The notes: a model not told the origin generated them from the letters alone. Positions 8,685-17,353 are shown, numbered from the stretch's first letter. The stretch: DNA of 64,000 nucleotides from Paraburkholderia youngii (GCF_013366925.1 NZ_JAALDK010000001.1:3527165-3591164), one strand, 5' to 3'. Translations and numbers: made by a program.

Positions 8685-8870
8685 ATGGAAACGAAAACCG
8701 CACGCCTGACCGTCCTGATCGACCCCGCCAAGAAAGAGGCATTCGAAATGCTCTGCTCGGCGCAGGATCTGACGCCGTCACAAGTCGTCCGCCAACTGAT
8801 CCGCGAGTATCTCGAGCGTCACGGCGTGACCTACAAGACCAAGAGCCCGCTTGCCAAGCGCGGAAAGTAA
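8685..8870 (+). CDS. Small ribbon-helix-helix (CopG/Arc-type) DNA-binding protein
   Basis: This 61-residue protein has the ribbon-helix-helix pattern: a short beta strand (ARLTVLID), a helix (PAKKEAFEMLCSAQ), a turn (DLTPS) and a second helix (QVVRQLIREYLERHG). Such proteins dimerise and insert the strand into the DNA major groove as repressors or antitoxins. The basic tail TYKTKSPLAKRGK could contact DNA. There is no toxin gene next to it: the next gene converges on the minus strand. So an autonomous small regulator is more likely than a toxin-antitoxin pair. Targets are unknown. Confidence 0.7.
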   Translation: METKTARLTVLIDPAKKEAFEMLCSAQDLTPSQVVRQLIREYLERHGVTYKTKSPLAKRGK

Positions 8871-8895
8871 CGCCCGGGTTGACGCCTCGCGCCGG

Positions 8896-9732
8896 TCAAC
8901 CGCCGATTTCCCAGTGCCCCTGTCCTTGCTCACGCCAGATCAGCCGCTTCGGATCGAGGCGCTCTCCCTCTTTCAGGCGGCGCGCAGTGACGGATAGTTT
9001 GAGTTCGTCTGCAAAGGCAAACGAGAGGGCACGCTCGAATAGCACTTGTCTGGGCGGCAAACGATGCCCGCTTTTCCAGGCAAACGCGACGAAGTTGCTG
9101 TCGTCGCCGCACCGAACGAGCGCATAGCAAACGCCAAATGCGGATTTCAGCCACTCGAGGTGCTGCGGTATGGCTGGATCATCGTCCGTGAAGTTGATGA
9201 CGAGGACGCCCGTCTCGGTCAGTCGCTCGCGACACGCGGCGAAGAATGCGAGGTTCGCACAGCGGCTCGCGATCCCTTCCGCGACGAACGCATCGAGCAG
9301 GATCACGTCCGTGCGGATGTCATCCTGCATCAGGTAGTCCGCGCCATCGGCGCAAACCACCTTGAACCGCGCGTCGTCCGCCGGAATCCTGAATACTTCA
9401 CGCAGCGCGATCACCTCGGGGCTGATCTCGACCGCTTCGATCGTGACCTCGGGCAGATGCCGATAGCAATATTTCGCCAGCGAACCCCCACCTAGTCCGA
9501 TCATGCAGATGTGCGTGGGGGCGGGCTGCAGCAACAGAAATCCCATCATCGCGCGCGTATAGCCGAGCGTGAGCTTCTCCGGGTTGCTGAGCGACATGAA
9601 GCTCTGAGTGGAGAAGTGATCGAAGTGTAGCGACACCGCGTGCTGCGTCTCCAGCACGAACGGTTGCCCGTCACTGATTGGCGTGGACAGAAATTTGACG
9701 AACGCGTCGTACGAGGTTCGATCCTCAGCCAT
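8896..9732 (-). CDS. Spermidine-synthase-like Rossmann methyltransferase-fold protein
   Basis: This 278-residue protein has the class I SAM-dependent fold of the spermine/spermidine synthase family. The nucleotide-binding segment CMIGLGGGSLAKYCYRH is followed by the acidic strand end EAVEISPEVIALR, then CADGADYL and DVILLDAF. N-terminal residues (LETQHAVSLHFDHFSTQSFM) match the small beta-domain of spermidine-synthase-like proteins. The aminopropyl-transfer Asp pair typical of SpeE is not clearly conserved, so the substrate is uncertain. It converges with the RHH gene and stands alone. The start MAEDRTSYD at 9732 lacks a strong ribosome site. Confidence 0.7.
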   Translation of the reverse strand: MAEDRTSYDAFVKFLSTPISDGQPFVLETQHAVSLHFDHFSTQSFMSLSNPEKLTLGYTRAMMGFLLLQPAPTHICMIGLGGGSLAKYCYRHLPEVTIEAVEISPEVIALREVFRIPADDARFKVVCADGADYLMQDDIRTDVILLDAFVAEGIASRCANLAFFAACRERLTETGVLVINFTDDDPAIPQHLEWLKSAFGVCYALVRCGDDSNFVAFAWKSGHRLPPRQVLFERALSFAFADELKLSVTARRLKEGERLDPKRLIWREQGQGHWEIGG

Positions 9733-9821
9733 TCTCGGTATGCTCGGGTAGCCAACCAGTCGATTGAATCATGCAGTGCGAACCGCGCTTCGGAGCGGGG
9801 CCGCCAACGGCGAACGGCCCG

Positions 9822-10166
9822 TCAGACCTTCTTCAGAAAGCAGGCCTTGAGCATGAAGCTGCCGGCGTCGGTCTTGCAGTCGATTTCGTGATCGCCGCCG
9901 ACGATCCGGATGCTCTTCACCTTGGTGCCCATCTTCAGCGTGATCGACGAACCCTTGACGCGCAAATCCTTGATCAGCACGACCGAATCCCCGTCGGCCA
10001 GCGCGTTGCCGTTCGCATCCTTGACGACGCTACCGGCGGGTTCATCGTTCGCATCGGCGCCAGCGTTTGCCGACCATTCGTGACCGCAGTCCGCACACAC
10101 GTACAGCGTGCCGTCAGGGTAGGTATTTTCCATCGCGCATTGCGGGCAGGCGGGGGCAGCGTTCAT
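9822..10166 (-). CDS. PhnA-family zinc-ribbon protein (YjdM-like)
   Basis: This 114-residue protein belongs to the PhnA/YjdM family, historically named after the phn locus but of uncertain function. It has an N-terminal zinc ribbon with CPQC (C7, C10) and CADC (C24, C27), and a C-terminal domain with VVKDANGNALADGDSVVLIKDLRVKG and KMGTKVKSIRIV, which form a small beta barrel. The ATG at 10166 is preferred because GGAAG lies 5 bases upstream; an in-frame ATG at 10178 has no ribosome site. It is monocistronic, with a TATAAT on its strand about 100 bases upstream. Confidence 0.85.
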   Translation of the reverse strand: MNAAPACPQCAMENTYPDGTLYVCADCGHEWSANAGADANDEPAGSVVKDANGNALADGDSVVLIKDLRVKGSSITLKMGTKVKSIRIVGGDHEIDCKTDAGSFMLKACFLKKV

Positions 10167-10467
10167 TGCAGCTTCCATTGAAACGACTTGAGGACAGTCA
10201 GTAAAAAACAGGCGGGCAACCCGCCTCGCCAGAGTCGGCATCGTGCCGGCGGCTCATGGGCGCACAAAATTATAATGCAATACACATCCTCTTACCTTCC
10301 AATTAGCATCTGCTTCCGGTGCCATTCATCAGACTTGCGGGTAGCTTCGCTGCGGATGTCGACAGCTTCGAGCTGGATGGAAAGTTGCGGGTGATAAATT
10401 TGGAACGGGCCAACCGGGCCAAAATGGGGTCGGTGCTCGCGGTGCCACAGGCGACGGAGGGACGATC
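10167..10467. promoter_or_regulatory. 301-bp divergent intergenic region (PhnA-like / xthA)
   Basis: This non-coding stretch lies between two divergent genes. It contains an AT-rich patch near 10264-10280 with ATTATAAT, readable as a TATAAT -10 box on either strand (minus 10269-10274 for the PhnA-like gene, plus 10271-10276 for xthA, though the latter would leave a 190-base leader). No other structure is evident. Confidence 0.35.
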
Positions 10468-11277
10468 ATGGCGAAGCTGCGCATTGCGACGTTCAACATC
10501 AACGGAATCCGCTCGCGCCAGGCGGCGCTTTTTCAATGGCTCGAGCGCGAGGCGCCGGACGTCGTGTGTCTGCAGGAACTGAAGGCGGTGGATAGCGCGT
10601 TTCCCGTCGACGCCTTGCGCGAAGCCGGTTATGGCGCCGTCTGGCAAGGCCAGAGCGCATGGAATGGCGTGGCGATTCTGGCCAAAGGCGAAGCGCCGCT
10701 CGAGCGGCGGCGCGGTCTGCCCGGTTTCGAAGACGACACGCATAGCCGCTACATCGAGGCCGCGGTCGGCGGCGTGCTGATCGTGTGTCTGTACCTGCCG
10801 AACGGCAATCCGCAGCCGGGCCCCAAGTTCGACTACAAGCTCGCGTGGTTCGATCATCTGATCGCGCATGCGGCGCAGCTCTACGAGAGCGGCCACCCGG
10901 TCGTGATCGCCGGCGACTTCAACGTCGTGCCGACCGACGAAGACATCTACAACCCGCGCTCGTGGCTAAAGGATGCGCTGTTGCAGCCGGAGAGCCGCGA
11001 GCGCTATCGAAAGCTGCTCGCGCAAGGCTGGACCGACGCGCTGCGCACGCATTTCGGCGACGAACGTGTGTACACGTTCTGGGATTATTTCCGCCGTCAT
11101 TGGGACACGAATTCGGGGTTGCGCATCGATCATCTGCTGCTGAGCGCCGATCTCGCGCCGCGTCTGCGAGACGCGGGCGTCGACCGGTGGGTGCGCGGCG
11201 AACCGCATGCGAGCGATCATGCGCCCGCGTGGATCGAACTGGAGATGGGCGCCGGCCGCAAGAAGAAGAGCGGCTAG
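10468..11277 (+). CDS. xthA: Exodeoxyribonuclease III
   Basis: This 269-residue exonuclease III/AP endonuclease of base-excision repair cleaves DNA 5' to abasic sites and degrades double strands 3' to 5'. The exonuclease-endonuclease-phosphatase fold is clear: TFNINGIRSR at the N-terminus, the metal-binding Glu in VCLQELKA (E37), GDFNVVPTDEDIYNP in the centre and the catalytic SDHAPAW near the C-terminus. Length matches E. coli XthA (268). The start has a GGAGG ribosome site 6 bases upstream. The last codons lie within a 17-bp tandem duplication that repeats the stop region. Confidence 0.95.
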   Translation: MAKLRIATFNINGIRSRQAALFQWLEREAPDVVCLQELKAVDSAFPVDALREAGYGAVWQGQSAWNGVAILAKGEAPLERRRGLPGFEDDTHSRYIEAAVGGVLIVCLYLPNGNPQPGPKFDYKLAWFDHLIAHAAQLYESGHPVVIAGDFNVVPTDEDIYNPRSWLKDALLQPESRERYRKLLAQGWTDALRTHFGDERVYTFWDYFRRHWDTNSGLRIDHLLLSADLAPRLRDAGVDRWVRGEPHASDHAPAWIELEMGAGRKKKSG

Positions 11278-11301
11278 TAAAGCAGAGCGGCTAGTAAAGC
11301 A
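11268..11301. repeat. 17-bp perfect tandem duplication spanning the xthA stop codon
   Basis: The unit GAGCGGCTAGTAAAGCA occurs twice head-to-tail (11268-11284 and 11285-11301). The first copy contains the TAG stop of xthA and the second lies in the 3' leader of the terminator hairpin. It looks like a recent slippage or duplication event without effect on the protein. Confidence 0.9.
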
Positions 11302-11336
11302 GCGGGCGATCCGCTTGACGCGAATCGCCCGCTTTG
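11301..11336 (+). terminator. Putative terminator of xthA
   Basis: AGCGGGCGAT (11301-11310) and ATCGCCCGCT (11324-11333) form a perfect 10-bp stem around a 13-base loop, followed by a short T run only (TTT). It is suitably placed 24 bases after the xthA stop; the weak U tract lowers confidence. Confidence 0.5.
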
Positions 11337-11390
11337 GTGCGACTGCTTCGCACTATCGTTCGGCGCCTACGATCCGGCGCCGCGCCTGCA

Positions 11391-11657
11391 TTAGTCGTAG
11401 TCGCGACCGCCGCGCGACCACAGCGCGCCCATCACGAACCCGGCGAGTGCGACGACGGCCAGCGTCGTGAACGGGCTTTCGGCCGTCGTGTCGCGCAAGA
11501 GGCTCGTCGTGTTCGCGCATAACTGCTGCGCCTTGCCGCTCAATTCGCGCGCCTTGCCCGCCACCTGCGCGCTGGTGTCGCCGACTGCGTCGCCGACTGC
11601 GCTCTGCACCTTGCCGGCGACTTCCTTTACCGCGCCTGCCGCTGAATTCGTGTCCAT
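11391..11657 (-). CDS. Small membrane-anchored CsbD/ElaB-like stress protein
   Basis: This 88-residue protein has two parts. Residues 8-50 contain Gly-Lys-rich helical repeats (GAVKEVAGKVQSAVGD, then VAGKARELSGKAQQ) resembling CsbD-family stress proteins. The C-terminus has one transmembrane helix (FTTLAVVALAGFVMGALW) ending in RGG, as in ElaB/YqjD (DUF883) ribosome-associated inner-membrane proteins. ATG at 11657 has AGGAG 8 bases upstream. A role in stationary-phase or envelope stress is inferred from these families and has not been shown for this protein. Confidence 0.65.
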   Translation of the reverse strand: MDTNSAAGAVKEVAGKVQSAVGDAVGDTSAQVAGKARELSGKAQQLCANTTSLLRDTTAESPFTTLAVVALAGFVMGALWSRGGRDYD

Positions 11658-11838
11658 ATGCATCGCTCCTGTTGTCATATTTACGTGCGGGCGCGCTGCA
11701 ATTGCAACGCGCCCGCACAAGGGCGCCGCGCAAGCCGCGCCGGTGCGGCGTCAGCCTGCGTCAGTGACGAAAGGGGTGCAAGAAATGCGCCTGGAAACGC
11801 GGCGCTATGCATCCGGCTAGATGGAATGTGCTGGAACA

Positions 11839-12522
11839 TCATCGTCGGCGCCTGGAATTGATGCCGACGAACACGGCCAGCAGCATTAGAAAACCGCCGA
11901 ACAGCAGCGCGGAATTGACCAGCACCTGGCGCAGCCCGAGCGATTCGACGTCGATGAACGGATACGGATAGAAATCCGACAAGCTGCCGCGCCAGAACGT
12001 GATGCCGAGATAGGCGAGCGGATAGACGAGCCATAGCAGGCAGTGACGCAAGCGCAGATGGAAGCGCGGCACGAACAGCACCCAGTAGAGCGCGGCGAGC
12101 AATGGCAGCGCGCTGTGCAGCGACTCATTGAGCATGCGCCGGTAGGGCGACAGCGGCCACATTCCGCGCAACAGCACGTTGTACGCGATGCCGACGAACA
12201 CCATGTACGCGACCACCGCGGTCACGACGGTCGGCTGGCGGAAAAAGCGCACGAGCGGCGAGCGGTGCTTCCACAGCGCGACGCTGGTGAAGCAGAAGGC
12301 GCTGGCGAGCACCGTCAGATTGGTGAGGTAGCTGCTCATGCGCGCGAGCGCGTCGAACACGGTGAGACCGCGCGCGAGCGTGCGATCGATGGCCAGGTCG
12401 GCTTGCGCGAGGATCGCCATCCACGCGATCAGCGCAATCACCGCCGCCAACGTCAGCGACGACACACTGGGCGTATGCAGCGGCAGCTCGGACTCGCGCT
12501 GCGGAACGAGGGTAGGGCGCAT
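11839..12522 (-). CDS. Pr6Pr-family integral membrane protein
   Basis: This 227-residue protein has six predicted membrane helices (for example SLTLAAVIALIAWMAILA, VVTAVVAYMVFVGIAYNVLL, LLAALYWVLFVPRF) and the family signatures SSYLTNLTVLAS and YPLAYL...FYPYPFIDVESLG. These match the Pr6Pr (six-helix) membrane family of unknown function. The start MRPTLVPQRE at 12522 fits the family; the frame is open far upstream, but only as a shadow of the DUF2252 gene on the other strand. It is monocistronic and divergent from DUF2252. Confidence 0.75.
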   Translation of the reverse strand: MRPTLVPQRESELPLHTPSVSSLTLAAVIALIAWMAILAQADLAIDRTLARGLTVFDALARMSSYLTNLTVLASAFCFTSVALWKHRSPLVRFFRQPTVVTAVVAYMVFVGIAYNVLLRGMWPLSPYRRMLNESLHSALPLLAALYWVLFVPRFHLRLRHCLLWLVYPLAYLGITFWRGSLSDFYPYPFIDVESLGLRQVLVNSALLFGGFLMLLAVFVGINSRRRR

Positions 12523-12765
12523 GCGCTCGATTCTACGCGCGGTGGGCGCTCGCTCGCATGTGCTTTCTCGCGCATGCGAGCCGGCGGTTGCGAAAATACT
12601 ACGGGGTACTACGGAGGTCGGATAGATGACGACGAACGCGCTTAACCGTGTTGTGTTCCGACCCGTTATGATCGCGACTGCAGCCCTAGCTATTAACAGC
12701 GCCACGCGCGGCAAGCAGTCTCTATCGTCGCCGGTTGAAGAATCGCAAAGAAGCGGAGAGAAAGC

Positions 12766-14178
12766 ATGAAAGCCAGCACCATTGCCGAACGGGAAGCGCG
12801 CGGCCGCGCCGCACGCGAGCATTCGAAACGCTCGAGCCATCGGGCGGTCGGCGAGTTGCACCGCGATCCGATCGAGCTGCTGAAGCGAAGCAGCGCGGAG
12901 CGCGTCGAGAATCTGGTGCCGCTGCGCTATGGGCGCATGGCAGCCTCGCCGCTTGCGTTTCATCGCGGCAGTGCGATTCTGCAAGCGCACGATCTGAGCA
13001 AGGTGCACGACAGCGGTCTTAGCATGCCGATCTGCGGCGACGGCCATCTGATGAATTTCGGCGGATTCGCGACACCCGAGCGGCAACTGGTCTTCGACCT
13101 GAACGATTTCGATGAAGTCTCGATCGGCCCGTTCGAATGGGACCTGAAACGCCTGTGCGCGAGCCTCGTCGTGGCCGCGCGGCAGATGCGCCTGAGCCGC
13201 GGCACCGCCGAGAGTCTCGTGATGACCGCGGTCGGTTCGTATCGCGATCGCGTCGCGCAATACGCGCAGTTCGGCGCGCTCGACCTGTGGTACGACCGCA
13301 TCACGTTCGACCGCATGGCCGAGATCGCACTGACGCCCGAGCGCCGGCGCACGGTGCGGCGTGCCATGGAAAAGGCCGCGAGCCGCACGCATCAAAGCCT
13401 GCTGGGAAAAATGGCATCGTTCGACGGCAATCGTTGGACCATCCACGACACGCCGCCCGCGCTGTTTCACGTGCTCGGTGCGAACACGCTGTTCACAGCC
13501 GAGGAAACCGAAACCTACCGGACCGGCAACATCGAAAAGATGATCGAGCTGGTGTGGGACGAGTACCGCAAGTCGATGTCGCACGATAGGCGCGATCTGC
13601 TCGATCACTTCACGAGGCACGACGTCGTGTTCAAGGTGGCTGGCGTCGGCAGCGTCGGCACGCGTTGTCTGGTCGTGCTGCTCGTCGATCACATGGGCGA
13701 GCCGTTGTTCCTCCAGATGAAGGAGGCGCGGCCATCGGTCATCGCGCAGTTCTACAAGTCGCCGACGGTCAAGCATCAGGGCGAGCGCGTCGTGCAAGGT
13801 CAGCGGCTGCTGCAAACCGCGAGCGACGTGTTCCTCGGCTGGGGGACGGGGCCGCACGGGCGGCAGTTCTATTTCCGCCAACTGCGCGACATGAAGCTGT
13901 CCGCGAATATCGAGCTGTTCGACAGCGATCTGCTCGACGGCTACGCGCGGCTATGCGGCTGGATCATGGCGCGCGCGCATGCGAAGGCGAGCGGGCAGGC
14001 GATCGAGATCAGCGCGTACATCGGCCGCAGCGATCAGTTCGCCGAAGCGCTGAGCGGCTACGCGAGTGCCTACGCGGATCAGGTCGAGCGCGACTACGAG
14101 GGGTTCATCAAAGCGTGTCGCGCCGGCAAGCTCGAAGCGCGTACCGATGAAGAGATGGCGGCGGATTTTCGCGTGTAG
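12766..14178 (+). CDS. DUF2252 family protein (kinase-like fold)
   Basis: This 470-residue protein belongs to DUF2252, recognisable by RSSAERVENLVPLRYGRMAASPLAFHRG at the N-terminus and by CGDGHLMNFGGFATPERQLVFDLNDFDE around residue 90-120. The HLxNFG and DxNDFDE motifs resemble the catalytic loop and metal-binding Asp of aminoglycoside-phosphotransferase-like kinases, so a small-molecule kinase activity is plausible but unproven. Later blocks include KVAGVGSVGTRCLVVLL and FLQMKEARPS. The ATG has CGGAGAG upstream. It stands alone. Confidence 0.8.
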   Translation: MKASTIAEREARGRAAREHSKRSSHRAVGELHRDPIELLKRSSAERVENLVPLRYGRMAASPLAFHRGSAILQAHDLSKVHDSGLSMPICGDGHLMNFGGFATPERQLVFDLNDFDEVSIGPFEWDLKRLCASLVVAARQMRLSRGTAESLVMTAVGSYRDRVAQYAQFGALDLWYDRITFDRMAEIALTPERRRTVRRAMEKAASRTHQSLLGKMASFDGNRWTIHDTPPALFHVLGANTLFTAEETETYRTGNIEKMIELVWDEYRKSMSHDRRDLLDHFTRHDVVFKVAGVGSVGTRCLVVLLVDHMGEPLFLQMKEARPSVIAQFYKSPTVKHQGERVVQGQRLLQTASDVFLGWGTGPHGRQFYFRQLRDMKLSANIELFDSDLLDGYARLCGWIMARAHAKASGQAIEISAYIGRSDQFAEALSGYASAYADQVERDYEGFIKACRAGKLEARTDEEMAADFRV

Positions 14179-14213
14179 CGCTGTTCGCGCCGAGTGTCGC
14201 TTCACGCCTGTCG

Positions 14214-15047
14214 TCACGCATCGACGCGCGCTTCGCGCAGCGTGACGAACCGCAGATGCCGCTCGCGCGCTGCTTCGATCACGCTCGGCAGCACCGCGAG
14301 AATCAGCGGCTGGCCTTCGATGGTCAGCGCGGCGTTGCCATCGTGCAGCAACAGGATGTCGCGCGCGGCGAGGCCATCGAGCAGCCGCCGCGCGACCACG
14401 TGCGGGTTGCGCTCGCGCGTATCGTAGCCGCGCCGTGTCCACGCGGCGAGACGCAGATCGAGCTTGCGCAGCACCGGCTCCAGAAAGAGATTGCGCAGTC
14501 CGGCGGGCGCGCGGAAGAACATCGGCCGCGCGCCGCTGACGGATTCGAGCGTGCGTTGCGCCGCGGCGATCTCGCGCGTCAACGCGTGCGGAAACGTGAC
14601 CGAAAACGTATGCACGTGCACCTGCGAATGATTTTCGAGCGCATGTCCACGCGCGACGATCTCACGCGCGAGTTGCGGATAGCGCTCGACCTTCGAGCCG
14701 ATGCAGAAGAACGTCGCCCGCACGTCGAACGCGTCGAGCAGATCGAGCACTTGCGGCGTGACGACGGGATCGGGGCCGTCGTCGATGGTCAGCGCGATCG
14801 CATCCGCGTTGCGCGGGCTCGCGGGCAGTCGGGTCCAGTTCGGTCCGAGCAGCGTCGTGCGCGGCAACAGTCCGGTGATCGTAAACAGCGCGTGATTCGC
14901 GATGATCGAGGCGAGCCACCATGGCCACGCGGCTGGTGCAACAGCCACGCCGATCAGCACGATCACGTGCCAGCCGATCGTGCCGTTCAGCAGTGCGGAG
15001 TTGCGGCTACGCGGCCAGCGGCGCGGCGGGTTCGGGCATTCATTCAT
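14214..15047 (-). CDS. Polysaccharide deacetylase family protein, membrane-anchored
   Basis: This 277-residue protein has one or two N-terminal membrane helices ([20 protein letters not shown]) followed by a NodB-homology domain. Catalytic motifs are all visible: LTIDDGPDP (metal and base Asp), [12 protein letters not shown] (the two metal His), FFRAPAG and ILLLHDG near the end. It should remove acetyl groups from an N-acetylated or O-acetylated glycan at the envelope. ATG at 15047 overlaps the stop of a short upstream frame (ATGAATGA arrangement), which hints that an upstream gene was once coupled to it. The substrate is unknown. Confidence 0.85.
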   Translation of the reverse strand: MNECPNPPRRWPRSRNSALLNGTIGWHVIVLIGVAVAPAAWPWWLASIIANHALFTITGLLPRTTLLGPNWTRLPASPRNADAIALTIDDGPDPVVTPQVLDLLDAFDVRATFFCIGSKVERYPQLAREIVARGHALENHSQVHVHTFSVTFPHALTREIAAAQRTLESVSGARPMFFRAPAGLRNLFLEPVLRKLDLRLAAWTRRGYDTRERNPHVVARRLLDGLAARDILLLHDGNAALTIEGQPLILAVLPSVIEAARERHLRFVTLREARVDA

Positions 15048-15303
15048 CGAAACGTGCTTCCAGTACGCCTTCGTCCGTCCAGGGAAGGCTGTGAATCTTG
15101 CGCGCGATGCGCAACCGCGAACGATACCACTGTTGCGCGCGCCGACGTGCCGCGCTCGGCGGCCACGTACCCGGCGAAAGCGCGCTGAAAGACTCCCGCG
15201 GTTTGCGATCGCCGATTCGCTGTTGTATGGTGCGGAGCGAAAAGCGGCGCGCATGTCGATGGCGATCGGACCGATTCCGGAAAAAGCGCGCGTCGCGACC
15301 CAA
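15040..15303 (-). other. Possible short ORF or gene remnant coupled to the deacetylase gene
   Basis: In the frame ending at 15040 the translation reads protein-like in its last 35 residues ([19 protein letters not shown], then [12 protein letters not shown]). Its stop overlaps the deacetylase start in an ATGAATGA arrangement typical of coupled genes. No ATG or GTG with a ribosome site is found; the only candidate start is a TTG at 15303 that overlaps the SDR leader. I regard it as either the surviving 3' end of a lost upstream gene or chance. I do not recognise a family. Confidence 0.25.
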
Positions 15304-15321
15304 TACGACAGGAGATGCGCG

Positions 15322-16086
15322 ATGTGGCAAACAGGAAACGGCAAAGTGGCGCTGGTGACAGGCGCGGGCAGCGGCATCGGCCGCGCGTGCGCCCTGACGC
15401 TTGCGAAGCACGGCTATAGCGTGGTGCTCGCCGGACGCCGCCAGGCCGCGCTCGATGCGGTCGCGCAGGAAGCGCAAGCGCAGCACGGCGAAGCGCTCGC
15501 GGTGTCGTGCGACGTGACCGACGCCGACAGCGTCGCCGCGCTATTCGACACGATCCGCGCGCGCTTCGGCCGGCTCGACGTGCTGTTCAACAACGCGGGA
15601 CGCAACGGCTCGCCGGTCGATCTCGACGAAGTGAGCATCGACGAATGGCGCTCGATCGTCGACACCAACCTGAACGGCGTATTCCTGTGCACGCGCGCGG
15701 CGTTCGGGCTGATGAAGACGCAAAACCCGCGCGGTGGCCGCATCATCAACAACGGCTCGATTTCCGCGCACGCGCCGCGTCCGAACAGCGCCGCCTACAC
15801 GGCGACTAAACACGCGATCACCGGGCTCACGAAAGCGGTGTCGCTCGACGGCCGCAAATACGACATCGTGTGCGGGCAGATCGACATCGGCAACGCGGGA
15901 ACCGAGATGGCCGCGCGGATGGCGCGCGGCGTGCCGCAAGCGAACGGCGAGATCGCGGTCGAGCCGCTGATGGACGTGCAGCATGTCGCCGACGCGGTGC
16001 TGCATATGGCGAGCCTGCCGCTGTCGGCGAACGTGCAGTTCATGACGATCATGGCGAGCAAAATGCCGTTCGTCGGGCGCGGCTGA
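15322..16086 (+). CDS. Short-chain dehydrogenase/reductase (SDR)
   Basis: This 254-residue classical SDR has the cofactor motif TGAGSGIG near residue 14, the NNAG motif, a catalytic Ser in NGSISAHAP and the YTATK catalytic pair. The basic residues after the second strand (AGRRQ) favour NADP(H). The ATG at 15322 has GGAG 7 bases upstream. Substrate cannot be told from sequence. It is transcribed away from the deacetylase gene. The C-terminus ([14 protein letters not shown]) is that of proteins usually labelled 'SDR family oxidoreductase'. Confidence 0.85.
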   Translation: MWQTGNGKVALVTGAGSGIGRACALTLAKHGYSVVLAGRRQAALDAVAQEAQAQHGEALAVSCDVTDADSVAALFDTIRARFGRLDVLFNNAGRNGSPVDLDEVSIDEWRSIVDTNLNGVFLCTRAAFGLMKTQNPRGGRIINNGSISAHAPRPNSAAYTATKHAITGLTKAVSLDGRKYDIVCGQIDIGNAGTEMAARMARGVPQANGEIAVEPLMDVQHVADAVLHMASLPLSANVQFMTIMASKMPFVGRG

Positions 16087-16179
16087 GCGGCGCGCAGCAC
16101 CGTCTCGCAAGCGGGAGCGGCGCGCGCGGGTTCAACTTATACTGGGCGCTCCGCCGTCTCTCCAGGCAAACCAAGCGCC

Positions 16180-16455
16180 GTGCCCCGCGCCAAACCCAGC
16201 GACGACCCGCCGCCGCAGCCGCCCGTGCGGCCCGATCTCGACGACTGCTGTCACAGCGGCTGCACGCAGTGCGTGTTCGATCTCTACGACGAAGCACTGG
16301 AGCGCTACGAGATCGCGCTGGCTGCGTGGCAGAAGCGGCAGGCGCAGAAAGCGCGGCCAGCGCGGCGACCGGACACGCAAGGCGCGAAGTCGAAGCCGCA
16401 AGCGGACGCGCGTCGCTCGACAGCCCGGCGCGGCAAACCGAACCCACACCGCTGA
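16180..16455 (+). CDS. Oxidoreductase-like N-terminal domain protein (OXLD1-like)
   Basis: This small 91-residue protein opens with a Pro-rich stretch (DDPPPQPPVRPDLDD) and then the conserved block CCHSGCTQCVFDLYDEALERYEIA, characteristic of the 'oxidoreductase-like, N-terminal' domain found in many proteobacteria and in mitochondrial OXLD1. The CC-x3-C-x2-C cysteines could bind a metal or cluster. The C-terminus is Lys/Arg-rich. It starts with GTG at 16180; no ATG is available in the proper place. It lies 28 bases before the sirtuin gene and may be co-transcribed. Function unknown. Confidence 0.72.
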   Translation: MPRAKPSDDPPPQPPVRPDLDDCCHSGCTQCVFDLYDEALERYEIALAAWQKRQAQKARPARRPDTQGAKSKPQADARRSTARRGKPNPHR

Positions 16456-16483
16456 TGCGCGTAAGCAACTCCACGTCCCCGTC

Positions 16484-17353
16484 ATGACCGACCTTCAGCT
16501 CACGCCGACCGAATCCCTCGCCGACCCGCACACGCTCGACGATCTGCATCGTTTCGTGCAGCGTCATCCGCGCCTGTTCGTGCTGACCGGCGCGGGCATC
16601 AGCACCGACTCCGGCATCCCCGGCTATCGCGACGACAACGGCGCATGGAAGCGCTCGCCCCCGATCACGCTGCAGGAGTTCCTCGGCACGCTGGCGATGC
16701 GTCAGCGCTACTGGGCGCGCAGCATGGTCGGCTGGCCGCTGGTCGCGCGCGCGCAACCGAATGCCGCGCATGTCGCGCTTGCACGGCTCGAAGCGGCCGG
16801 TCACGTGCCGACGCTGGTCACGCAGAACGTCGACGGCTTGCATCAGCGCGCGGGCAGCCGCGACGTGATCGAACTGCATGGCGGCATCGACGGCGTCAAT
16901 TGTCTCGACTGCGGCATGCAGCATTCGCGCGCGGCGATCCAGCAGACGCTCGAAGCCGATAACCCCGCGCTGCTCGACGTCACGGCCGAAGCCGCCGCCG
17001 ATGGCGACGCGCATCTCGAGTGGCACGATCTCGGCGGTTTTCGCGTGCCGGCATGCTCGAACTGCGGCGGGCTGCTGAAGCCGTCGGTGGTGTTCTTCGG
17101 CGAGAACGTGCCGAAGGCGCGGGTCGTTGCGGCGTCGCATGCGCTCGATGCGGCCGACGCGGTGCTGGTGGCCGGCTCGTCGCTGATGGTGTATTCCGGC
17201 TACCGCTTCTGCGTGTGGGCGCAGCGCCAGGGCAAGCCGATCGCGGCGATCAATCTGGGCCGCACCCGCGCCGATCCGCTGTTGTCTCTGAAGATGGCCG
17301 CGCCGTGCGGCGACACCTTGAGCGCGCTCGCCGGGTTGCTGGCGGGCGATTGA
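16484..17353 (+). CDS. NAD-dependent protein deacylase, SIR2 family
   Basis: This 289-residue sirtuin removes acyl groups from lysines while consuming NAD. The Rossmann motif LTGAGISTDSGIPGYRD, the TQNVDGLHQRAG motif and the catalytic His in ELHGG are present. A four-cysteine zinc site (CLDCGMQ and CSNCGG) is present, then PSVVFFGENVP and AGSSLMV. The 40-residue insertion between the zinc pairs, with many acidic residues, is typical of class II/IV-like bacterial sirtuins found in Burkholderia. It is the second gene of a probable four-gene run (OXLD1-like, sirtuin, PPOX protein, DUF938). Confidence 0.9.
   Translation: MTDLQLTPTESLADPHTLDDLHRFVQRHPRLFVLTGAGISTDSGIPGYRDDNGAWKRSPPITLQEFLGTLAMRQRYWARSMVGWPLVARAQPNAAHVALARLEAAGHVPTLVTQNVDGLHQRAGSRDVIELHGGIDGVNCLDCGMQHSRAAIQQTLEADNPALLDVTAEAAADGDAHLEWHDLGGFRVPACSNCGGLLKPSVVFFGENVPKARVVAASHALDAADAVLVAGSSLMVYSGYRFCVWAQRQGKPIAAINLGRTRADPLLSLKMAAPCGDTLSALAGLLAGD

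Noticed and set aside
8685..8870. RHH protein as antitoxin of a toxin-antitoxin pair
   Set aside because: No small co-directional partner gene lies within 100 bases on either side.
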